Source: Candidatus Gastranaerophilales bacterium HUM_9
GTDB taxonomy: Bacteria; Cyanobacteriota; Vampirovibrionia; Gastranaerophilales; Gastranaerophilaceae
DNA length: 64,000 nucleotides
NCBI GenBank assembly: GCA_002103075.1
Contig: DABG01000012.1
Location: 1 to 64,000 of the forward strand
Direction of reading: 5' to 3'
A model generated the notes under the pieces. The model saw nothing but the letters and a program-made list of their open reading frames with translations. It was not told the origin of the DNA and did no database searches. Both the position numbers and the translations under genes were made by a program. Positions 8,801 through 17,355 of the stretch are shown here, in pieces. Position 1 is the first letter of the stretch. Each line of letters begins with the position of its first letter.

Positions 8801-10194
8801 TACTTATCCAATCTATCAAATAATTGATCGAATAAATCAATCGCCATATCGATTTCTTCGTCTGAAATATAAAGTTGTGGAACAAGAGTAATGATGTTCT
8901 TGTAGAAACCACCGTTGTTAAGAACAAGACCACATTTTTTGCCGTTGTAAGAAAGGTCACCTTTAAGACCTTCTTCTTGCAATGCGTCACACAATTCTCT
9001 GTTTGGTGTAATGCCATCCTCTTTTGTAAGTTCGATTCTTAATGCAAAACCGATACCATCAACATCACCAATAGATTTATATTTAGATTGTAAGTATTTA
9101 AGACCGTTCATAAATCTAGCACTCTTGATAGGAATGTCGTGTTCAAGTTTCTTTTCATCTTCTTCAACAATTGACATAACTTCATAAGCGGCTCTAACAC
9201 CAAGAGGGTTAGAACAGTATGTAGAGTGAGCACTTCCTGGAGTGAATACATCAGGAGCAACGAATTTTTCTTTAGCCCAGAAACCTGCTAATGGGTTCAT
9301 ACCGTTTGTGATTGATTTAGCAAATGACATAATGTCAGGAGTTACGCCATAGTTTTCAATAGCCCACAATTTACCAGTTCTGAACATACCCATTTGAACT
9401 TCATCTACACAGAACATAATATTATGTTCATCAAGGATTTGTTTCAATTCTTTGAAGTACCATTCTGGTGGATTGATATATCCGCCTGTACCCAAGATTG
9501 GTTCGCAGTAGAATGCTTTGTATTCACATTCACCAGTTTTTGGATCGTAGTATGAATTGTATTCACTTTCGAACATTTTAGCAACTTGTTTTACACAGAA
9601 GTGGTTACAAGAATCGCATTTCATACCATAAGGACATCTAAAACAATATGGGAATGGGATAAATTGAGCTCTATCGCCAAAGTGACCATATTTTTCTCTG
9701 TAACGGAAACTTGAAGTCATACAAGTAGCACCGATTGTTCTACCGTGGTAACCACCTTGGAACGCAAATACAGCGTTTCTACCAGTGTAGTTTCTGATAA
9801 CTTTCAAAGCATCTTCATTAGCTTGAGCACCACCAACGTTAAAATGAATTCTACCTTTTTCACCAAATCTTTTGAAGTTCATATCAGCCATTTTTTTAGC
9901 TAACATTGGTTTATAATCATATAAATATTTAGGACACAATTGAGGCATTGTATTCATTTGATCAAGAATTGCATCGTTGATTCTTTGATTTCTGTAACCG
10001 AAGTTACAAGCTGAATACATCATTTGTAAGTCTAAATAAGGGGTGTCGTTAGAGTCATACATGTATGAACCTTCACAACCTCTAAATACTTTTGGATCAG
10101 GTGAATAGTGAACTGTATCACCATAAGAATCATATACAGCATCTAATTCTTTGATTTCTGAATCTGTAATTGTGTTTTTTTCTAAACAAACCAT
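8800..10194 (-). CDS. Class III (PLP-dependent) aminotransferase
   Basis: A 464-residue fold-type I aminotransferase of the 4-aminobutyrate/ornithine/diaminobutyrate class. The PLP Lys lies in SFAKSITNGM, the cofactor Asp in FCVDEVQMGMFRTG, and the phosphate-binding segment in VGGAQANEDALK; GGYHGRTIGA is also typical. An inserted Cys-rich loop (CFRCPYGMKCDSC and NHFC) could bind a metal and may be diagnostic for the subfamily. It is the first gene of the six-gene minus-strand operon, transcribed away from a MarR regulator with a perfect inverted repeat between them. Probable substrates are omega-amino compounds; which one is not determinable. Confidence 0.9.
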   Translation of the reverse strand: MVCLEKNTITDSEIKELDAVYDSYGDTVHYSPDPKVFRGCEGSYMYDSNDTPYLDLQMMYSACNFGYRNQRINDAILDQMNTMPQLCPKYLYDYKPMLAKKMADMNFKRFGEKGRIHFNVGGAQANEDALKVIRNYTGRNAVFAFQGGYHGRTIGATCMTSSFRYREKYGHFGDRAQFIPFPYCFRCPYGMKCDSCNHFCVKQVAKMFESEYNSYYDPKTGECEYKAFYCEPILGTGGYINPPEWYFKELKQILDEHNIMFCVDEVQMGMFRTGKLWAIENYGVTPDIMSFAKSITNGMNPLAGFWAKEKFVAPDVFTPGSAHSTYCSNPLGVRAAYEVMSIVEEDEKKLEHDIPIKSARFMNGLKYLQSKYKSIGDVDGIGFALRIELTKEDGITPNRELCDALQEEGLKGDLSYNGKKCGLVLNNGGFYKNIITLVPQLYISDEEIDMAIDLFDQLFDRLDK

Positions 10195-10272
10195 AATTTA
10201 CCTCTCTGTGTCTTAGAAATTTTCTATTTTTGCATACTTGTAAGTTCAGAATATCATGCACAATTTAAAATG

Positions 10273-10298
10273 TAAATGGTCTGAACGCAGACCATTTA
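10273..10298. promoter_or_regulatory. Perfect 11-bp inverted repeat, likely MarR operator
   Basis: TAAATGGTCTG (10273-10283), AACG, CAGACCATTTA (10288-10298). It lies between the divergent aminotransferase operon and marR-type gene and about 30 bp upstream of the regulator's -35. No T-tract follows on either side, so it fits an operator better than a terminator. Binding by the adjacent regulator is inferred. Confidence 0.7.
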
Positions 10299-10329
10299 GT
10301 TTTGTAAAGTTTTTTGTTAGATAAGATAT

Positions 10330-10356
10330 TTGAAAATTTATATTTTTTGTTATAAT
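10330..10356 (+). promoter_or_regulatory. Promoter for leaderless marR-type transcript
   Basis: TTGAAA (10330-10335), a 15-nt spacer and TATAAT (10351-10356). The ATG begins 6 nt after the -10, at the expected transcription start, and no Shine-Dalgarno is present. Confidence 0.65.
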
Positions 10357-10362
10357 AACTGT

Positions 10363-10821
10363 ATGATAACAGCTATTTCATCAGAAGAAAAACTTAGACA
10401 TATAAACCGTATGTTGAGCGAGATTAGTGACATTTATCAGAAATTACTACTAACTAAAAATGTCACTGAAAGCGTTTTTATTGTCATGTCTTCTATTTTA
10501 GAACTAGGTGAAGGCTGTTCACAAAAAGATATTGTTGAAAGAAGTTATATTAATAAAAAGACTGTTAACTCAACAATAAAAAAGCTACAAAAAGAAGACT
10601 TTATCGAGTTAAAAGCAGGCAAATACCCTAATTTACATATATATTTAACAGATAAAGGTCGTGAATACATGAACGAAAACATAATCCCTATTATAAAGAT
10701 AGAGAATGAGGTTCTTGATAATATGACAGAATCTGAATTTTGCGTTTTGGTTGATACCTATAAGAAGTATATTGATAATTTTAGAGTGCATGTTGAAAAA
10801 TTTTCAGATTTACATGAGTAA
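10363..10821 (+). CDS. MarR-family transcriptional regulator
   Basis: A 152-residue dimeric winged-helix regulator. It has N- and C-terminal dimerisation helices around a wHTH at about residues 40-105, with the recognition region NKKTVNSTIKKLQKEDFI and wing KAGKYPNLHIYLTDKGRE. I start at ATG 10363; the longer frame runs through the TATAAT box. The mRNA should be leaderless. Divergent orientation and the shared inverted repeat suggest that it represses the aminotransferase operon and itself, and releases DNA on binding a small ligand, as is usual for MarR proteins. The ligand is unknown. Confidence 0.88.
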   Translation: MITAISSEEKLRHINRMLSEISDIYQKLLLTKNVTESVFIVMSSILELGEGCSQKDIVERSYINKKTVNSTIKKLQKEDFIELKAGKYPNLHIYLTDKGREYMNENIIPIIKIENEVLDNMTESEFCVLVDTYKKYIDNFRVHVEKFSDLHE

Positions 10822-10849
10822 AGACTGCTTAAAGATATTTTATGTACGC

Positions 10850-11182
10850 AAGGATTCCGAAACGAGTTCGGAATGACGCTTTATGCTTAGTTTTACGTCA
10901 TTGCGAAAATTTGCAACGCAAATTTGTGGCAATCCAGAAATCAACGGTTCTGCATGTTCAGGGGGATTCTTCGGTCGTTGCACTCCCTCTGAATGACAGT
11001 TTAGAAAGTCATTCAGAGCGTGCTGTAAGAATTTCTTTATGGCAAGCGTGGAATCCATATAAACATAGTAACCGTCATTGCGAACGATTAAACGGTTTGC
11101 AAAGTAGTAAGTGTGGCAATCCATAATCCAACGGTTCTACGAACACAAAACGTCATTCAGAACGAAGCGAAGAACCCCTATG
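10850..11182. repeat. Repeat island between marR and the MtnX-like gene
   Basis: This 360-bp gene-free gap is built of palindrome-rich modules also found elsewhere in the window: GATTCCGAAACGAG-type (10853-10876), GTCATTGCGAAAATTTGC-type (10896-10936; copy at 44375-44414), TTCGGTCGTT-type (10963-11002), GCAAGCGTGGAATCC-type (about 11011-11056) and GTCATTGCGAACGATTAAAC-type (about 11073-11140; copy at about 12410-12477). It finishes with CATTCAGAACGAAGCGAAGAA. The modules share a GTCATT...(G/C)AATCC theme. Frames of 94 residues on both strands are artefacts of the repeats. Confidence 0.8.
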
Positions 11183-11183
11183 C

Positions 11184-11825
11184 TTAGAAAACTTCATCAA
11201 TTAGTTGGTCGTATGTTTTGTATTCAATAAAATTAATTGCATTATTTTTGCAATATTGAGCTAAACCAGATTTAGCAAACAAGACGTCAGGGTGTTTAGA
11301 TACACAAAAATCTGATGCACCGTCACCTACATAGTAGAGTGTTTCATAAAGTTTTTTAAGATTATTGACAACTTTACATTTACAAGTGCCTGCATCGTTT
11401 GTACATTTAGATGAGTCATTAGGGAATTCTATAATAAATTTGCCATATTCATTAAAATAGGCATGGTTTGTTATTACGTTTATGTAATCAAGGTTATGCT
11501 TATCTAAAATTTTATTTATAAAGTAATCTAACCCATCACTAAGGATAACCACAGGGACATTATTTTCTTTTGCTTTATTAGCAAATGGGATAAAACCTTT
11601 GTCTATTTCAACTGTGTCTAGAAATTCGTCTATCATTTGTGGATTTAGATTTGGAACAAGCGCAAATTGACGGGTTAGGCATTCTTGAGACCCGAACTTG
11701 CCATCTCTCCAATCATTTTCAATATCTAACCAACGAGGGTCTGCATAATCTTCTAAAAACTTTGATAAGGTATCTTTTTTTGTAATTGTACCGTCAAAAT
11801 CACTAACAACTATCTTTTTTCTCAT
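11184..11825 (-). CDS. HAD phosphatase, MtnX/PHOSPHO-like
   Basis: A 213-residue phosphatase-like HAD protein. Motif I is SDFDGTITKKDT (Asp9/Asp11), motif II VVILSDGLDYF, motif IV YVGDGASDFCVSKHPD, followed by LFAKSGLAQYC. The overall pattern matches the MtnX-type (2-hydroxy-3-keto-5-methylthiopentenyl-1-phosphate phosphatase) and PHOSPHO1-like subfamily. No other methionine-salvage gene is nearby, so a salvage role is not supported by context and another phosphomonoester may be the substrate. The gene is isolated between two repeat islands. The CKCKVVNNL segment with an adjacent CTNDAGTC is locally Cys-rich. Confidence 0.75.
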   Translation of the reverse strand: MRKKIVVSDFDGTITKKDTLSKFLEDYADPRWLDIENDWRDGKFGSQECLTRQFALVPNLNPQMIDEFLDTVEIDKGFIPFANKAKENNVPVVILSDGLDYFINKILDKHNLDYINVITNHAYFNEYGKFIIEFPNDSSKCTNDAGTCKCKVVNNLKKLYETLYYVGDGASDFCVSKHPDVLFAKSGLAQYCKNNAINFIEYKTYDQLIDEVF

Positions 11826-11894
11826 ATATTTAGGGTAGCTTAAACATTATGTTCACTCAAGGTGAATGAAGAAAATGTTTACAATTACTAAATT

Positions 11895-12630
11895 ATTAAG
11901 AGACCCTGAAACGGTCTTGGATTATTGTTTTACACTACGCAGTCGCTCATTTTATTTGCTCTGCAAATATTATTCGCTATGCTCCGTGCTACTTCGAGTT
12001 TCGGACTATGTCCTCACTCTACACAAAATCCGCAGTTCAGGGTGACTAGGACTAAATAATAACAGTCATTCCGAACTTGCGAATTTACGGACGAACGACA
12101 CGAAGTTAGTTCGGATAGCGAACAGATTGAGCCGACTGTGACAACGTCACAAAAGGCGAAACTCTGTGAGCGTGGAGTAAATTCAAGACGGTTTCGGAAT
12201 CCCTGCAAAGATGTTCAAGGGGATCCTTCGGCAAATCTTTATAAAATTGTTTCCTTGCCTCTGGATGACAAATTGGAAATGTCATTCAGAGCGAAGCGAA
12301 GAATCCCTGCAAAGATTTTAAAGAGACCCTGAAACGAGTTCAGGGTGACTAAAATAATGTATAACCGTCGTCCTGAATTTATTTCAGGACCCCTGTAAAC
12401 ACCGTAACTGTCATTGCGAACGATTAAACAGTTTGTAATGTAGTAAGTGTGGCAATCCATAAACCAACGGTTCTGCGTACATAAAAAAGACTTTTCTGGA
12501 TTACCACGTCGCTCACGTTGTTCGCTCCTCGTAATGACGTGCAAAAACATTTTGTATCGCAAGCGTGGAATCCCTGCGTAGATGTTCTGAGGGATTCTTC
12601 GGTCGTTTCACTCCCTCTGAATGACAGTAT
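11895..12630. repeat. Large repeat island upstream of the MtnX-like gene
   Basis: About 740 bp without a supported gene. Recognisable modules are AGAGACCCTGAAACG (about 11901 and 12320), GTCATTCCGAAC...GGAATCCCTGC (about 12064-12207), GTCATTCAGAGCGAAGCGAAG (about 12280-12305), GTCCTGAATTTATTTCAGGAC palindrome (about 12370-12390), GTCATTGCGAACGATTAAAC (12410-12477), GGATTACCACGTCGCTCACG (about 12498-12541), GCAAGCGTGGAATCC (about 12560) and TTCGGTCGTT (12591-12628). Frames of 64 and 107 residues here are repeat-derived. Confidence 0.8.
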
Positions 12631-12652
12631 AATTACGCATTAGAAATCATCG

Positions 12653-15481
12653 TCACGCAAATATCTTGAAATACGTTTGAGTATTATCGTCTCGGACTTT
12701 CTTGATACCCTCCATCTCTGTATTGATAGATTCTTGTTCGGTTTCAAGTTTTGCCATTCTTGTATCAATTACATTTTCTTTGTATTGAATTTCTGATTTC
12801 TTAGCTTCGTATTCAGCCAATGCTTGGTTTTCAGCATCGTCATCGTGTACTGTAAAGATTTTAATAACATTTGTTGCTTGTTTTGCAGTGTAATTAAAAC
12901 CTGTGTTACTTGATTTTTGTAGACATTCTGTCAAGAAGAAGTCGTTGTTTTGAATTTTGTTATTCAAATACAAGTCGTTCTTTGTATAGTTGTCTTCTTC
13001 CCAGCCTTGTTCTGATATTCTTAAGAACAATGCATCATAGTAGTCCATTATCTTTTTATCAGAATCGCCGTAGAAGTTTTCTAATTCATCTTCTAAATCA
13101 TCAATTTTTTGTTTTGCTTTTACTACTGCTTGTTTTAGTTTTTCGTGGTATATTGTATCATCATTTACTTTACCATCAACTTTAATATCATAGAATGATG
13201 AATTCTTTTTATCAGTTAAAATAATTTTATCTTCTGAGTCATCTTTGAATTTTAAATTAGAACTTGTCGAAGAAACGTCATTTGCAACAGGAACCGCAAT
13301 AACACCAGATGATGGTATTCTGCCATTGTTTACATAATCACTCATTGCACTTGAAGTTGTGAAATAATATACTTTTGTATCAGAACCTTCTGTTTTTTCA
13401 ACAGTACCATAAACAGCTTTTGTGCCGTGTTCTTCGTTTATGTACATTTGTTGGCTTGTATAGTTACCAGAGCCGTCAACAAAGTAACCAGCGTTTTCAA
13501 CATCTTTACTATAATAGTAGTTTGTAACTGAACCATCTGCAGCTGTTTCTTTAAGAGCTATATTAGTTGTATTTTGAGCTTTAGAAATATCTGTTGTTAA
13601 GAAATTTCTTTCCATATCAACAACTTTAACTGAAGAATCAACAGCACCACTTGCATTGCTTGTAGCATTTTCTAACGGTGCAGACTTAATTTCTGAATAT
13701 TTTTTACCGCTTACAGTTTTAATTGTTGCGGTTTCATCATCTGTATCAGTATCTGGAGTTTTTGATTCAACTTGATTCAATGAATTAGACATAGAAATTG
13801 AATCAGCTGATTTATCAGGATTGTTGTAATAATAGTTGAAGAATGTCATATACATATTGAATGCAACACTCACATCAAGATACATATATGTTGCAGCTTT
13901 AGGCCAAGCAGGTCTACCGCCTGGTTTTCTATAACCACCTAAACCATGACCTTGAGCTCTTGACTGAGCGGCTCCATCTATAGAACCTAAAGAGTGATCC
14001 ATACCGGTGCTACCAGTATTTCTTTCTGCCCAAAGTCTATTGATTGTAGATGTTTTAGCTTTATCCATAGCAGCTTTTGCTTCTGGAGTTGTCAAATCCA
14101 TTATATCATTTTGTTGTATGATTGTGGCAAAAGAGTCCATTGTAATTTCAAGACCTTTTTTAATATTGCCTTCATTAAAGTTATTTTTTCTTCTGTGGTC
14201 AACACATCTAAGTCCACCACCATTAGCAAGTGTTTTAGCGATAGAATTTGAATTAGCTTCTTTTAATTGTAAAGTATCATCAGCACTAGCAGTATCAAAC
14301 TTTTTAAGAGCACTTGCTAAAATATCATCTTTTTTGTAAGTGTATTTAACACCAGTACTTGTAATAGTAATATCCATTGCAGAACTTGTTGAAGTTGACA
14401 GATATTCCTTACTATTGTTGTTAAATACTTCATTGATTTTAGCTGTATCATTAGTCATTTCGTTATAACCTTGATCATTTTTAGAAACAACGCTTGTAAA
14501 ATCAATATGACTTGCAGCACCTTTAGTACCGCCAGTTTGAGTAATTGTGCTAGAACCTTTATCTCCACCCATTGTTAGGTTAGCAGCACCGTTATAAACA
14601 TTTGACACATAGTTGTAGTCACCAACAGAGTCTTTAAATTCTTTTTGTGTTTTTGGAGATGCATTAGTTCCACCAGCTAAACTTGAGTTAGAAATTCTTT
14701 GATCTGTATCAAGGTATGCTTCGTATGCTTCCAAGTTAGCTTGTGCTAAGTAATAATCACCCCAAGCTGAACCGATTGGGTATACACCTGTATTTTTAGC
14801 TTCTTCTGAACCATAAAGTTCAGCCAACATACTGTTTTGTGTTTTAACTTGTTCATCAGTAACTAAACCTAAGATTTGGAATAGTTCATATCTCAAGTTG
14901 TTTTTAAAGTTGAAATCTACTGTATCTGGGATATAATACCCTTTTGCAACACCAGCTTGACCAACCAAGTTACCTTCTGCTGTTGTTGTGTACGCACCAG
15001 TTGTATCGTATACAGGTTTACCTGTATCATTAATTGATTTGAAACTTGAAATCATTTTTGCTAATGTAATATAACTAATATCTTCACCAGCTTTTGCAAT
15101 TGTTGTACCACCTATAATGATATCTTCTTGAGCTGTCAAAGCTTCTGGATTATCATCAAACATTGTGTCAGGTGTGTATAAAGCTGAGTTGTTTAAGATA
15201 ACCTTCCCATTGTTTGCATTAGTCAAAATGTATGGTACAGAAGCATTAACTTCGTTTGGTTTCATCAACATATCATAAGTTAAGTTGTGATAATTTGCAC
15301 CACAATCATTTGACCATTTTAAATGTATTTGGTTCAAAGCATCAGTATAGTTTCTAGAAACATTTTTCATGTCACGAGAAAGAGAAATCTTTCTATTTGA
15401 AAGATTAGACAATTGTCTTCCAATCGTATGTTTACGATTTTGGAGAGATAAAAATCTAACTTGTGACGCTGCCATTCCCAT
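12653..15481 (-). CDS. Large MGMAASQ-family protein of unknown function, 942 aa
   Basis: The N-terminus MGMAASQVRFLSLQNRK and the C-terminal coiled coil (about 870-942, including TRMAKLETEQESINTEMEG) form an end pair that I associate with an abundant, uncharacterised Gastranaerophilales family. The ends resemble the helical ends of flagellin/hook-type or secreted filament proteins, but no flagellar gene is nearby and the match is not convincing. Between them is about 800 residues of Asn/Ser/Thr/Asp-rich, low-Cys sequence with no signal peptide or membrane span, plus a GGYRKPGGRPAWPKAATYMY segment near 515-535. The profile suits a self-assembling or surface-exposed protein; this is inference. 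AAGGAAA lies 10-12 nt before the ATG. It stands alone between tgt and the repeat island. Confidence 0.7.
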   Translation of the reverse strand: MGMAASQVRFLSLQNRKHTIGRQLSNLSNRKISLSRDMKNVSRNYTDALNQIHLKWSNDCGANYHNLTYDMLMKPNEVNASVPYILTNANNGKVILNNSALYTPDTMFDDNPEALTAQEDIIIGGTTIAKAGEDISYITLAKMISSFKSINDTGKPVYDTTGAYTTTAEGNLVGQAGVAKGYYIPDTVDFNFKNNLRYELFQILGLVTDEQVKTQNSMLAELYGSEEAKNTGVYPIGSAWGDYYLAQANLEAYEAYLDTDQRISNSSLAGGTNASPKTQKEFKDSVGDYNYVSNVYNGAANLTMGGDKGSSTITQTGGTKGAASHIDFTSVVSKNDQGYNEMTNDTAKINEVFNNNSKEYLSTSTSSAMDITITSTGVKYTYKKDDILASALKKFDTASADDTLQLKEANSNSIAKTLANGGGLRCVDHRRKNNFNEGNIKKGLEITMDSFATIIQQNDIMDLTTPEAKAAMDKAKTSTINRLWAERNTGSTGMDHSLGSIDGAAQSRAQGHGLGGYRKPGGRPAWPKAATYMYLDVSVAFNMYMTFFNYYYNNPDKSADSISMSNSLNQVESKTPDTDTDDETATIKTVSGKKYSEIKSAPLENATSNASGAVDSSVKVVDMERNFLTTDISKAQNTTNIALKETAADGSVTNYYYSKDVENAGYFVDGSGNYTSQQMYINEEHGTKAVYGTVEKTEGSDTKVYYFTTSSAMSDYVNNGRIPSSGVIAVPVANDVSSTSSNLKFKDDSEDKIILTDKKNSSFYDIKVDGKVNDDTIYHEKLKQAVVKAKQKIDDLEDELENFYGDSDKKIMDYYDALFLRISEQGWEEDNYTKNDLYLNNKIQNNDFFLTECLQKSSNTGFNYTAKQATNVIKIFTVHDDDAENQALAEYEAKKSEIQYKENVIDTRMAKLETEQESINTEMEGIKKVRDDNTQTYFKIFA

Positions 15482-15693
15482 TGTCGTTAATTTCCTTTTC
15501 CTTTTTCCTATACCGAACTTTCAATGTAATACATTTGCTGTTCTCTTACATAGACGACATTTTTTTAGATTTCTTTAGGGTTTTAAGGCATTTTGTTACA
15601 TAACTTTACAAAATAAAATTGGTTAAACTTTTAGCCATGCATAACAATAATAAATCTCTCTGTGATTGAGTACTTAGAGCTTTTTAATAATAA

Positions 15694-16824
15694 TTAAATA
15701 AAATTATGATAATGTTCTTCGTAAAACTCTTCAAATCTATCTTCCAAGATAGCTTGTCTTACTAATTGTGAAAACTTAACCAAGAACGTAATATTATGAA
15801 TTGATAATAAGGCTTGAGCTGTACCCTCATTACATTTGAACAAATGTCTAATATATGCTTTTGAATGGTTTCTGCAAGCATAACAGTCACACTTGTCATC
15901 TAATGGACTAGGGTCTTCTTGATACATAGCATTCTTAATCTGCTTTTTACCGTTCCAAGTAAAGAAAGAGCCATGTCTAGCGTTTCTTGTAGGTAAAACG
16001 CAGTCAAACATATCAACTCCACCTTTTATCCCATCTAACAAATCTTCCGGAGTACCAACACCCATCAAATATCTTGGTTTATTAGCTGGCAACAATGGAG
16101 CTGTATAGTTAACAAAGTGGTTCATTGTTTCTTTATCTTCCCCAACGCTTAAGCCACCAATAGCGTAACCAACAGCGTCAAACTGTGAAACAAACTCCGC
16201 ACTTTCTTTTCTTAAATCATCATAAAAAGCTCCCTGACAAATTGGAAACAATGCTTGTTTAGGATTAGTTTTAGCCTTAATACATCGTTCTAACCATCTA
16301 TGAGTTCTTTCCATAGCCTTTTTGGCTTCATTGTATTCACAAGGGAACGGTGCACATTGATCAAATGCCATAATAATATCAGCACCAATATTTTGTTGAA
16401 TTTTCATAGAAATTTCAGGATTAATAAAGTGTTTTTTACCATCTTTTGGATCTCTAAATTCAACACCATCTTCAGTTATCTTTCTCAAATGAGCCAAAGA
16501 AAAAACTTGAAATCCACCAGAATCAGTTAAAACAGGTTTATCCCAATTCATCCATTTATGAATGCCACCAAATTTTGCAATCAATTCATCACCTGCTCTC
16601 AAATACAAATGATAAGAGTTGCCTAATATAATTTGAGCCTGTGACTCATACAAATGATGGTTGGTAACCAATTTAACTGTAGAATTTGTTCCAACAGGCA
16701 TAAAAATAGGTGTCAAAATATCACCGTGTGGAGTATGTAAAACCCCTGCACGAGCCCCAGTTTTTTTATCTGTGTGGACTAATTCATAATTAAAATATTC
16801 AAATTCTGGATTAGAGTAACTCAT
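15694..16824 (-). CDS. tgt: Queuine/preQ1 tRNA-ribosyltransferase
   Basis: A 376-residue TIM-barrel enzyme that exchanges G34 of GUN-anticodon tRNAs for preQ1 (bacteria). Diagnostic motifs are LTDSGGFQVFSL, IMAFDQCAPFPC, the GVGTPEDLLDGI loop and nucleophile Asp in FDCVLPTRNARHG. The zinc site is the three cysteines in DKCDCYACRNHSKAYIRHLF plus the later His. I use ATG 16824; a TTG at 16833 is possible. The start overlaps the end of ndk, so both genes share one transcript. No queuosine synthesis gene is seen in the window. Confidence 0.95.
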   Translation of the reverse strand: MSYSNPEFEYFNYELVHTDKKTGARAGVLHTPHGDILTPIFMPVGTNSTVKLVTNHHLYESQAQIILGNSYHLYLRAGDELIAKFGGIHKWMNWDKPVLTDSGGFQVFSLAHLRKITEDGVEFRDPKDGKKHFINPEISMKIQQNIGADIIMAFDQCAPFPCEYNEAKKAMERTHRWLERCIKAKTNPKQALFPICQGAFYDDLRKESAEFVSQFDAVGYAIGGLSVGEDKETMNHFVNYTAPLLPANKPRYLMGVGTPEDLLDGIKGGVDMFDCVLPTRNARHGSFFTWNGKKQIKNAMYQEDPSPLDDKCDCYACRNHSKAYIRHLFKCNEGTAQALLSIHNITFLVKFSQLVRQAILEDRFEEFYEEHYHNFI

Positions 16825-17284
16825 CTTCTTCAATCAATTCTTCTGTTTTAGTTTTCCAAGTATCAAAAATTTCTTTTTCATCAAAATATATAGAAATTTC
16901 ACGTTCAGCACTTTCAACGCAATCAGAAGCGTGAATTACATTGTATTCCATAACTTGAGCAAAATCAGCTCTAATTGTTCCTACATCTGCTTTTAATGGA
17001 CTTGTAGCACCAACAATATGTCTAACGCTTTCAACCGCATTATAACCTTTTATAACCATAGCTACAATAGGTCCACTTTGGATATATTTAACTAATCTAG
17101 GATAGAATGGTTTTCCTTCATGTTCTGCGTAATGTTCCGCAGCTTGTTTGTCAGAAACATTTAGGAGCTTCATAGCTAAAATTTTAAAACCTTTTCTTTC
17201 AAATCTTGTAATAATATCACCAATCAAACCTCTTTGAACCCCATCTGGTTTAATTGCGACAAATGTTCTTTCTTCTGTTAACAT
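16811..17284 (-). CDS. ndk: Nucleoside diphosphate kinase
   Basis: A 157-residue enzyme that balances NTP/NDP pools by a phospho-His ping-pong mechanism. ERTFVAIKPDGVQRGLIG is the N-terminal signature and the catalytic His lies in NVIHASDCVESAEREI. It is about ten residues longer than the usual 140-150 because of an acidic C-terminal tail. It overlaps tgt by 14 nt and lies 71 nt after ffh. Confidence in the assignment is very high. Confidence 0.97.
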   Translation of the reverse strand: MLTEERTFVAIKPDGVQRGLIGDIITRFERKGFKILAMKLLNVSDKQAAEHYAEHEGKPFYPRLVKYIQSGPIVAMVIKGYNAVESVRHIVGATSPLKADVGTIRADFAQVMEYNVIHASDCVESAEREISIYFDEKEIFDTWKTKTEELIEEDELL

Positions 17285-17355
17285 TATAAAACTCCTACTT
17301 TCTTACATCAATTCTTATTACATCATAAAAGCAAACTTAATTCAAGCTATATTTA

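Noticed and set aside
10840..11126. Pair of 94-residue frames on both strands
   Set aside because: Both are open only because of the palindromic repeat modules that recur elsewhere in the window.
12014..12562. Frames of 64, 64 and 107 residues
   Set aside because: Repeat-derived sequence; the translations copy the same repeat words as at 10842-11126.
15694..15700. MGMAASQ protein and tgt as one operon
   Set aside because: A gap of more than 200 bp with AT-rich, promoter-like sequence separates tgt from the 942-aa gene; no coupling is visible.
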